A DNA stretch of 64,000 nucleotides from an uncultured Agathobacter sp. (GTDB taxonomy: Bacteria > Bacillota > Clostridia > Lachnospirales > Lachnospiraceae), in the NCBI GenBank assembly GCA_910587655.1, contig CAJUND010000009.1, positions 62,001 through 126,000 on the forward strand. Direction: 5' to 3'. Shown here piece by piece: positions 17,901 to 24,431 of this stretch. Made by a program: the position numbers and the translations under genes. Under the pieces are notes generated by a model. That model searched no databases and was not told where the DNA came from. It was given only the letters and a program-made list of their open reading frames with translations. Positions within the stretch are counted from its first letter, which is position 1; each line of letters begins with the position of its first letter.

Positions 17901-19502
17901 GTGGTGCAGGCATATATTGCTAACAACCAGTGGACAAGGACGGAGACGGTTCCGGAAAACGGCAGGTATATGAAGCTTCTGGAATCGGTGCGCTATCTGA
18001 TTACGGAAGTATATTTTCCGGAGTCATGGATAAAAAAGGACGGCCAGGTTTATATCAATATCTGGCACGGAACCCCGCTTAAAAAACTGGGGCTTGCCAA
18101 AAATTCCAACAGTATCCACAAGGATGGTACCACACAGCGGAATTTTATAGAAGCGGATTATCTTTTATATCCGAATGAGTATACTAAGAACAATATGCTG
18201 GCATCCTATAAAGTGTCAGAGCTTATGGAAGGAAAGGCGTTAAACCTTGGATATCCGCGTACCGGCGGTATGCTGGAAGCGGCACAAAGCGACCAGGGCG
18301 AGCTTCTGGCACTGCTTGCCCCGAACGGGGAAAAAATCTACGCCTATATGCCAACCTGGAAGGATTACCTTAAGGTTGAGGAGGTTGTGGAGGAGTCCAG
18401 GCAGCTTTTGGATTATCTGGATGAAAACCTGCAGGAGGACCAGATTCTGTATGTGAATCTGCACCATAAGGTGAGTGATTCGCTGGATTACAGTGTTTAC
18501 CGTAAAATCCGCCAGTTTCCGTCCACGGTTGACAGCTACCAGCTCCTTGCCCTGACGGATGCCCTGATTACGGACTATTCGAGCGTGTTCTTTGATTACC
18601 TGGTACTGCGCAGGCAGATTATCCTCTACTGTGCGGATTATGAGATTTACAGGGAAAAGCGCGGAACCTATATGGATTTAATGGAACTTCCGTTTGACAA
18701 GGCGCGCACGCCGAAAGAAGTCATGGATGCGTTAAACCGCGGAAAACAGTATGATGATTCCGGCGCATTCGCAACATTCTGTTCCTATGATTCCGTATGG
18801 AATGCGAAAAAGCTGTGCAGTCTTTTAACTGGCAGCGAGGAGGAAGCTGATGCGGTTCCGATTCCAAAGAATGGAAGAAAGCAGGTATTAATCTACTCGG
18901 ATGAATGCGCAGCCACAAGGGAAACAGACCGGCTTAAGGAGCTTGTTAAAATATATGACAAGGCACTACTGCAGCTTTACATCGGATGTGAAATGGGCAG
19001 GGTGGATGCGCATAAGGACAGCGCTTATCCGATGCTTTCGGAGGTTCCGGTCATTGGAACAAACCAGAATCCGCATCTGAGCGCTGCCGGAAAAGCAGCC
19101 CTTATGATGTATAAAAAACAGATGATTACTTTTGAACAGGCCATGGATGTGTTAAAATATGACTATGCACTTGCTTCCAGAAGAATGTTTGGCAGGGCGG
19201 ATTTCCATCTGGTTCTGATCTATGATGTTACAGACCCGGAGAGGATTCTTTCGCTGTCACTGATGAAGACGGCAAACAGGCTGCTGTTTGTCAGCGAAAG
19301 CATGTCGGAGGCACTGCGGGATAAAAATGAATTTCTGGCAGATGCGCTGCGTTTTGCACTTCCTTATATGCGGGGCGTGTTTGTATCTTCCGAAGAACAG
19401 AAAATCACACTGCAGGATATTCTGGGAGAGGACTGCAGAATCCAGGTGGTTTCCAGTGCGGAAGAGTTAAGAAATCTGATCAATATGGTTGTATGCGAAT
19501 AA
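14913..19502 (+). CDS. Giant protein with two CDP-alditol glycerophosphotransferase modules
   Basis: This 1529-residue protein is much larger than TagF (about 750). Residues 1-150 look like a worn GT-A (GT2-like) domain. Residues 330-480 are a beta-rich linker. Module 1 is a TagF-type GT-B domain from about 520 (VWMYLDKIYKGGDSSEYLYR), with CVQHGMSVQKIAV near 626, SPTWR near 696 and SSLMVTDFSGIQFDFAYMRK near 788. Module 2 begins about 952 (VALVGLGKGVRGS), with NIWHGTPLKKLG near 1050, YMPTWKDYL near 1144, NLHHK near 1181 and ITDYSSVFFDYLVL near 1217. Residues from about 1290 on are of unknown fold. ATG 14913 has GGGAG seven bases upstream; an upstream TTG in the same frame lies inside the ABC gene. 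The two modules could carry out primer addition and polymerisation, or add two alditol phosphates. Membrane-associated, cytoplasmic side. Confidence 0.92.
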   Translation: MKLSIIWRLSEKESDNEKTLASIKREISALKEKAQVLVYPAKDGKADYQGKLGYADVFTGSLPGEMEIKVYTDAAKHVTGDYVTYLYGGDTFSEGALQIFEEEVTRRPEQIVMFHKIMPDRSNGAFATEYSSKKVALQNLLKKFYCYPFYFGGTFIKAESLKTHEFYEELGLEAECEFFLSLCSETMQVLFLNEAVYYSSRAREGDLTFYEPIYDPDWYDRSFRNFWIPVLAMQKEKLGQVPVFIQYHLMFSIKSRIMSNLNNRNKHVIPAGQEEECLKLMGQALQYIDDDVMFDCHKLTETQMPDSMKWLYGVLKYGKDFKFEERYLSGASYYGSHKTVFNKIEKLKTNILFMNYENDYLRIDGTVHPILYSMADSVYFMFNGKKYPLQYNERYTMTKVFGVSVYRTKPFHVDLPMKDIGDAHLFCFANLGDESVKIQFTFESHFSRMSGAFLASYWCFGQEQLYMAVKSEDGMRVRTITPKQKRKQERALSKEMFFSFSRRAWLFLAIRKVYFMLRPLMKRKPVWMYLDKIYKGGDSSEYLYRYSVAQKDNIKHYYLIDKHTTDYKRLKKDGYKPLVRGSIKHRLVFLMADMMVISNSTVFAFNNFGLPNSSYVRDLVDFHVCCVQHGMSVQKIAVAQNRLRDNTRLYFCASRYEIENLSKPVYDYVGYDALKLTGVPRYDGLVNDDKKQILISPTWRMQAAVPVRTSEGEQRDYNPVFRESTYFKVFNSLINDPRLVEAAKKYGYRIKYVLHPIVSAQVDDFDKNDYVDVIPAVGDMSYEKMFCESSLMVTDFSGIQFDFAYMRKPLVYLHHKDIPQHYEEGTFFYDTMAFGEIAHDNDELIDLLCEYMKNGCKMKPEYVRRADDFFYYDDRNNCKRIYNTMISYQNQKILHKHGPQKVYALKQGQSAALDISGRKDSVQKIYALAERHEVKIGKKTVADHYYDEPVRDKTVALVGLGKGVRGSMQYILNELNGSERFEGFKIYVRTSEETDPVVQAYIANNQWTRTETVPENGRYMKLLESVRYLITEVYFPESWIKKDGQVYINIWHGTPLKKLGLAKNSNSIHKDGTTQRNFIEADYLLYPNEYTKNNMLASYKVSELMEGKALNLGYPRTGGMLEAAQSDQGELLALLAPNGEKIYAYMPTWKDYLKVEEVVEESRQLLDYLDENLQEDQILYVNLHHKVSDSLDYSVYRKIRQFPSTVDSYQLLALTDALITDYSSVFFDYLVLRRQIILYCADYEIYREKRGTYMDLMELPFDKARTPKEVMDALNRGKQYDDSGAFATFCSYDSVWNAKKLCSLLTGSEEEADAVPIPKNGRKQVLIYSDECAATRETDRLKELVKIYDKALLQLYIGCEMGRVDAHKDSAYPMLSEVPVIGTNQNPHLSAAGKAALMMYKKQMITFEQAMDVLKYDYALASRRMFGRADFHLVLIYDVTDPERILSLSLMKTANRLLFVSESMSEALRDKNEFLADALRFALPYMRGVFVSSEEQKITLQDILGEDCRIQVVSSAEELRNLINMVVCE

Positions 19503-19512
19503 GGAGAACGCT

Positions 19513-19902
19513 ATGAAAAAAGTAATTACTTACGGGACTTTTGACCTTCTGCACTACGGGCACATTAACCTGCTGCGAAGGGCAAAAGAACAGGGGGATT
19601 ATCTGATTGTTGCTTTATCCACGGATGAATTTAACTGGAATGAAAAGCAGAAAAAATGTTATTTTACCTATGAAGAACGGAAACAGATGCTGGAAGCAAT
19701 CCGCTATGTGGACCTTGTCATTCCGGAGGAAAACTGGGAGCAGAAAAAAGAGGATGTCAGGGAGTTTCGGATTGACACATTTGTAATGGGAAACGACTGG
19801 GAAGGCAAATTTGATTTTTTAAAGGAATACTGCGATGTGGTTTACCTGTCCAGGACACCGGAGATTTCAACCACACAGATCAAGGATGACCTTGGAAAAT
19901 AA
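19513..19902 (+). CDS. tagD: Glycerol-3-phosphate cytidylyltransferase
   Basis: At 129 residues it is the same length as B. subtilis TagD. The nucleotidyl-transfer motif HYGH is at residues 14-17 (LLHYGHINLLRRAK), and the signature RTPEISTTQIK near residue 116 corresponds to the family RTxGISTT motif. It makes CDP-glycerol from CTP and glycerol 3-phosphate, the donor for TagF-type enzymes. The ATG at 19513 is preceded by AAGGAG with six-base spacing and overlaps no coding sequence; the reading frame is open further upstream but lacks a ribosome site there. It sits directly between the giant transferase and the TarI-like gene. Confidence 0.97.
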   Translation: MKKVITYGTFDLLHYGHINLLRRAKEQGDYLIVALSTDEFNWNEKQKKCYFTYEERKQMLEAIRYVDLVIPEENWEQKKEDVREFRIDTFVMGNDWEGKFDFLKEYCDVVYLSRTPEISTTQIKDDLGK

Positions 19903-19924
19903 TAAATAACAGGAGAAGAAAGCA

Positions 19925-20647
19925 ATGAACATTGGAGTAATTTTTGCAGGCGGCGTCGGTACACGCATGAACAGCCGCGTAAAACCAAAACAGTTTATTG
20001 ATGTGTACGGAAAACCGATTATGATTCATACACTGGAACTGTTTGACAACCATCCTGAGATAGACGCAATAACAGTCGCATGTCTTGCCGACTGGATTTC
20101 GTACCTGGAAAATCTTCTGGAGAAGTTTAACATCAAAAAGGTGAAAAAAATAGTTCCGGGAGGTTCCAGCGGACAGGAATCCATTTATAACGGATTAAAG
20201 GCGGCGGAAGAAATTGCGCAGGGTGAAAAATCAGTCGTACTGATTCACGACGGGGTACGGCCGCTAATCAATGCCCAGACCATTACCGACAACATCCGCT
20301 CCGTAAAAGAGCATGGTTCTTCCATTACCTGCGTAAAAGTAAAGGAAACAGTTCTGGTGGTTGCTAAGGACAGTTCGATTGAGGATGTGCCAAGACGTGC
20401 GGATACGAGACTTGCCAGGGCACCGCAGAGCTTTTACCTGGATGAAATTATCGGCGCGCACCGTAAGGCACTGGAGGAGGGCAGGACGGATTTCATTGAT
20501 TCCTGCTCCATGATGCAGCACTACGGGAAAAAACTTTACCTGATTGAAGGACCGCAGGAAAATATCAAAATAACAACGCCGGACGACTTCTATACCATGC
20601 GCGCGCTTCTGGATGCAAGGGAGGAAGCGCAGATTTACGGTTTATAA
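19925..20647 (+). CDS. tarI: Ribitol-5-phosphate (or MEP) cytidylyltransferase, TarI-like
   Basis: IspD/TarI family, 240 residues. The N-terminal nucleotide loop is FAGGVGTRMNSRVKPKQFI; LIHDGVRPLI and RAPQSF are catalytic-core segments. TarI and IspD are hard to separate by eye. The RMNSRVKPKQFI form and the setting beside tagD, an SDR and CDP-alditol transferases favour CDP-ribitol (or a related CDP-alditol) synthesis over isoprenoid synthesis. If so, the locus supplies two CDP-alditols, glycerol and ribitol. AGGAGAAG lies nine bases before the ATG. Confidence 0.85.
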   Translation: MNIGVIFAGGVGTRMNSRVKPKQFIDVYGKPIMIHTLELFDNHPEIDAITVACLADWISYLENLLEKFNIKKVKKIVPGGSSGQESIYNGLKAAEEIAQGEKSVVLIHDGVRPLINAQTITDNIRSVKEHGSSITCVKVKETVLVVAKDSSIEDVPRRADTRLARAPQSFYLDEIIGAHRKALEEGRTDFIDSCSMMQHYGKKLYLIEGPQENIKITTPDDFYTMRALLDAREEAQIYGL

Positions 20648-20657
20648 GGGGAAATTT

Positions 20658-21707
20658 ATGGAAGACAACGTTTTAAAAGAGGATTTTAAAAGCCTGGCAA
20701 AGAGAAACATCCCGTTTGAGGAATTAAAGGACAGCACTTTTCTGGTAACAGGTGCAACCGGCCTGATCGGTTCCCTTCTGATTAAGTTTCTTTTGTTTGC
20801 CAACGAGGAAATAAACCTGAATGCAAAGATTTATGCCGTCATCCGCAGCGTGGAAAAGGCTGATAAGATATTTGAAGGTGTAAAGACGGATGCGCTGCAT
20901 TATCTGACAGCAGATCTTGAAAAGGATGAAATAAAAATTGACGGAGCCTGTGACTACATGGTCCATGCGGCGGCAGTCACGGCATCAAAAGTCATGGTGA
21001 CAGATCCGGTGGGAACCATTTTTACCGCCATTGACGGAACAAAAAAGATTCTGGACCTTGCCGTGGAAAAGAAATCAAAATCAGTGATATACATTTCTTC
21101 CATGGAGGTATACGGACAGCCGAAAACCGAAGGAAAGACAAAGGAAGAGGATCTGGGGGATGTGGATATTTCATCTGTCAGAAGCTGTTACCCGGAAGGA
21201 AAGCGCATGTGTGAATGCCTGTGCACCGCATATGCCGCGCAGCACGGGGTAAATGCAATAAGTGCAAGGCTGGCACAGACATTCGGTGCAGGAATCCTGC
21301 CGACAGAAAGCCGTGTGTTTGCCCAGTTTGCAAGAAGCGCCATGAACAAAACGGATATTGTACTTCATACAACGGGAGAGTCCGAAGGTAATTATGTATA
21401 TACTGCGGACGCACTGGCTGCACTTTTAATACTGCTTGTGAAAGGTGAGGCAGGAACCGCCTACAATATCGCAAACGAGGAAAGCCATATTACCATCCGC
21501 GGCATGGCGGAAATGGTCGCAAAGGAAATTGCAGGTGGCAGCATAAAGACGGTGATTGATATACCAAAAGACAGCGCATCGCTTGGATATGCCCCGCCGG
21601 TAAAAATGTGGCTGGACGCGTCCCGAATGTGTGCGCTTGGCTGGGAGCCGGAGGTTAATCTTTCAGACTCTTACCGCAGAATGATTCGCTGGATGAAGGG
21701 AGAGTAA
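20658..21707 (+). CDS. Extended SDR, NDP-sugar epimerase/dehydratase type
   Basis: NAD(P)-dependent Rossmann enzyme of 349 residues. The cofactor loop GATGLIG is near residue 34. The catalytic Ser is in ISSMEVYGQ, and the Tyr and Lys are in YPEGK, the YxxxK motif, near 178-182. Extended-SDR features such as SARLAQTFGAGI and YVYTADALAALLILL are present. The start at 20658 follows TAAGGGGAA, within a tight gap after tarI. In Haemophilus influenzae Bcs1, a TarI-like domain is fused to an SDR that reduces ribulose 5-phosphate. This neighbour could play that part, although the extended-SDR form points rather to a sugar-nucleotide substrate. The classical ribitol reductase TarJ (a medium-chain dehydrogenase) is absent from the window. 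Confidence 0.85.
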   Translation: MEDNVLKEDFKSLAKRNIPFEELKDSTFLVTGATGLIGSLLIKFLLFANEEINLNAKIYAVIRSVEKADKIFEGVKTDALHYLTADLEKDEIKIDGACDYMVHAAAVTASKVMVTDPVGTIFTAIDGTKKILDLAVEKKSKSVIYISSMEVYGQPKTEGKTKEEDLGDVDISSVRSCYPEGKRMCECLCTAYAAQHGVNAISARLAQTFGAGILPTESRVFAQFARSAMNKTDIVLHTTGESEGNYVYTADALAALLILLVKGEAGTAYNIANEESHITIRGMAEMVAKEIAGGSIKTVIDIPKDSASLGYAPPVKMWLDASRMCALGWEPEVNLSDSYRRMIRWMKGE

Positions 21708-21717
21708 CAGACAGGCA

Positions 21718-23301
21718 ATGGGAACAAAGGATAAAGCAAATGGCAAATGGAATGTGGCGGCAGCATTTCTGCTGGTTTTCCAGCTTTTTTTCAGTTTTGT
21801 TGCCATTGGGGTTGCGGCATCGCTTAACCTGCTTCCGGCAGTGTATCTTGTCATACTGCTGCTTGTGTTTATACTGTTGTGGACACTTGTGTATTTTTTC
21901 TTTTTTTCGGGCATTTCGAAGAAAAGGAAAAAAACACTGGACAGTAAAAGCCGGAACATACGCATCTGTATCAAAAGAGGTATCGGTTGTATCATTTCCG
22001 TCTGTGTGATGACCGTGTGCTGCATTGGTTCGGTGATGGGCTCCGAGGCGGGGGCGATGCTTAAAAAAATTTCCAACTATGCCAGTGTGACCGATGTTGT
22101 ATCCGCCTATGTGTTAAAAGAAAATCCTGCCGAAACGCTTCAGGATGCAAAGGACTATACCTTTGCCATTACGGACCAGTACGATTATGAGCGTACGAAA
22201 AAAACGTTAAACGAAATAGAAGAAACTGTAGGGACCAAAATCCAGACGAGAAGTTTTGACAATTTTTTTGATATGGCGCATGCCCTGTATGAAAATGAAG
22301 TGGATGCCATGATTTTAAACGCTGCTTATGTGGAGCTGATTGAGATGCAGAGGGAGTACGAGACGTTTTCCCAGAAGACGCGGACGCTTTTTGACCATGA
22401 GCAGGAAACTGTGCTGGGAACCGAAAGTACCAAAGAGGAGGAGCATAATATTACCACAGACCCGTTTCTTGTTTATATCAGCGGTTCTGACACAAGACAG
22501 CTCAGCCTGGCAAGCAGCAGAAGCGACGTCAATATTCTGGTAGTGGTAAATCCAAAAACAAAGCAGGTGCTGTTAATTAACACGCCGAGGGATTACTATG
22601 TCCAGACGGCGGCTTCCAGCAGCGGTGCAAAGGACAAGCTGACACACTGCGGAATCTACGGAATTGACTGCTCCATGGATACGCTGGGAATGCTTTATGA
22701 CGAGCCGGTGGACTGTTATGTACAGATAAATTTCAGCGGGTTCCAGACGCTTGTGGACGCCATCGGGGGAATCACAATTGAATCAGAAAAGTCGTTTTAT
22801 ACCAGCGAGGGAGGCTTTTATATTTCCCAGGGGACAAACCAGTTAAACGGAACCGTGGCGCTGTCCTATGTCAGGGAGCGGAAAGCCTTTGCGGACGGGG
22901 ACAATGCCAGGGGGCGGCACCAGATGATGGCGATGGAGGCAATGATTAAAAAGCTTTCGTCAGGCACAACCATTTTAAGCAGCTACTCCGGAATCATGGA
23001 AAGCATGTCCGGCATGTTTGCCACCAGTATGAGTACGGAGGACATTTCCTCACTCGTAAAGATGCAGCTTTCAGACATGGCGTCATGGAATGTCAAATCC
23101 TTTGCAGTGACCGGAACCGGGGGAAAGGCAGCCACATATTCCATGCCGACCAAGCGAAGCTATGTGATGTATCCTGACGAGGAGCAGGTGGCATATGCCA
23201 AACAGCTTGTCAATAAAGTCGTGGATGGTGAAATCCTGACGGATGCGGACATGGAAATGCCGCAGTACCAGCCGCAGACACAGACGGGAGGAACCTGGTA
23301 A
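21718..23301 (+). CDS. LytR-CpsA-Psr (LCP) ligase, large form
   Basis: LCP enzymes move lipid-linked glycopolymers onto peptidoglycan outside the cell. This 527-residue form has three N-terminal hydrophobic segments (about 12-35, 38-65 and 85-110). An extracellular accessory domain follows (about 125-240, DYTFAITDQYDYERTKKTLNEI onward) that resembles a small substrate-binding domain. The LCP catalytic domain (about 250-460) has VNPKTKQVLLINTPRDYYV, DCYVQINFSGFQTLVDAIGGI and the Arg motif LSYVRERKAFADGDNARGRHQ. It lies 10 bases after the SDR gene and shares one base with the acyltransferase gene. It is the likely final attachment step for the polymer of this locus. Confidence 0.95.
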   Translation: MGTKDKANGKWNVAAAFLLVFQLFFSFVAIGVAASLNLLPAVYLVILLLVFILLWTLVYFFFFSGISKKRKKTLDSKSRNIRICIKRGIGCIISVCVMTVCCIGSVMGSEAGAMLKKISNYASVTDVVSAYVLKENPAETLQDAKDYTFAITDQYDYERTKKTLNEIEETVGTKIQTRSFDNFFDMAHALYENEVDAMILNAAYVELIEMQREYETFSQKTRTLFDHEQETVLGTESTKEEEHNITTDPFLVYISGSDTRQLSLASSRSDVNILVVVNPKTKQVLLINTPRDYYVQTAASSSGAKDKLTHCGIYGIDCSMDTLGMLYDEPVDCYVQINFSGFQTLVDAIGGITIESEKSFYTSEGGFYISQGTNQLNGTVALSYVRERKAFADGDNARGRHQMMAMEAMIKKLSSGTTILSSYSGIMESMSGMFATSMSTEDISSLVKMQLSDMASWNVKSFAVTGTGGKAATYSMPTKRSYVMYPDEEQVAYAKQLVNKVVDGEILTDADMEMPQYQPQTQTGGTW

Positions 23302-24431
23302 TGCAGAAGTCTAAAAGAAACGGAAAGATAGAGTTTCTGAGGTTTGTATTCTGTATGGCGGTACTGCTGTTCCACTGCTGTAAATATGTGCTTGGGGAGC
23401 CGTCCTGCGAAAAAGGATACCACCTGGGTCTGTTTCCCCACGGCTCGATGGGGGTGGAGTTTTTCTTTCTTGTATCGGGTGTTCTGATGGCGAAGACAGC
23501 ATACAAAAAGAATGAATTAAAAGGAAATCTGTCTCATGATGCGGATGGAAAAGCCCTTGCGGCGGACTGCCTGCAGTTTTTAAAGGGGAAGTACCTGAGT
23601 ATTTTTCCGATGCATGTGCTGGCATTTGTTTTTGCATTTGTTACCTATGCGGCTGCCCGGAAACTGAACTGGCTGGAAACAATTTCCAGTGCGCTGGAAA
23701 GCATACCGAATCTGTTTCTGGTACAGATGACAGGAACGGGAATGGTTAATCCGAACCATGTGACCTGGTATCTTTCCTGCATGCTGATTGCGATGGCGGT
23801 TCTTTACCCGTTATGCAGAAAATATTATACGATGTTTACACATTATATCGCTCCGTTGGCGGCAGTCTTACTGCTTGGCTACTGTATGAAAACCACGGGA
23901 AGGCTTACCGGGGTGTCGCACTGGAGCGGAATCTGTTATAAGTCCGTACTGCGGGCGGTGATTGAAATTGCGCTTGGAGCGGCAGCGTTTGAAATTGCAA
24001 GGTATATTTCCGGAAAAAACTATAAAAAGGCGGCGCGTCATCTGTTTGCAGCAGCGGAGTTACTGCTGTTTGTCTGCATTATGGTTTACTGCGTCGGGAC
24101 ATTTCCGCATCAATGGGAACAGCTGGAGCTGGCGGCACTTTTTCTTCTTGTGACACTGGCTTTTTCCGGTGCTTCTTCGGGTGCAGGATTTTTTGACCAT
24201 GCGGTATTTTTCCATTTGGGGAAACTCAGCCTGCCGCTGTATCTTACACAGGTAGGCGTAATTAATACGGTTACGGGATTATTTGGCGAATGGCCGCACC
24301 GCAGGCAGGTTTTTGCGATTGTGGCGGGAACCTTTGCGGCAGCATATCTTCTTTTATGGATGGACAGGGGAGTTCGTTATATTTTTGACAGCAGAAGGAA
24401 TACGGGACAGAGAGGAACAGAATCATTATGA
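23301..24431 (+). CDS. Membrane acyltransferase (OafA-like, acyltransferase 3 family)
   Basis: This 376-residue polytopic protein has about ten transmembrane segments. The N-terminal segment IEFLRFVFCMAVLLFHCCKY places the family histidine in helix 1. GVEFFFLVSGVLMAK matches the conserved 'GV.FFF.lSGfl' block. VTWYLSCMLIAM and LSLPLYLTQVGV correspond to later family motifs. Members O-acetylate (or otherwise acylate) surface sugars using cytoplasmic acyl-CoA. Its position between an LCP ligase and a TagF-like polymerase, with one-base and four-base overlaps to each, suggests that it decorates the same polymer. Confidence 0.93.
   Translation: MQKSKRNGKIEFLRFVFCMAVLLFHCCKYVLGEPSCEKGYHLGLFPHGSMGVEFFFLVSGVLMAKTAYKKNELKGNLSHDADGKALAADCLQFLKGKYLSIFPMHVLAFVFAFVTYAAARKLNWLETISSALESIPNLFLVQMTGTGMVNPNHVTWYLSCMLIAMAVLYPLCRKYYTMFTHYIAPLAAVLLLGYCMKTTGRLTGVSHWSGICYKSVLRAVIEIALGAAAFEIARYISGKNYKKAARHLFAAAELLLFVCIMVYCVGTFPHQWEQLELAALFLLVTLAFSGASSGAGFFDHAVFFHLGKLSLPLYLTQVGVINTVTGLFGEWPHRRQVFAIVAGTFAAAYLLLWMDRGVRYIFDSRRNTGQRGTESL

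Noticed and set aside
19925..20647. IspD (isoprenoid pathway) as the primary call
   Set aside because: Sequence alone does not exclude it, but the setting between tagD and polymer genes favours a TarI-type role; kept as an alternative.
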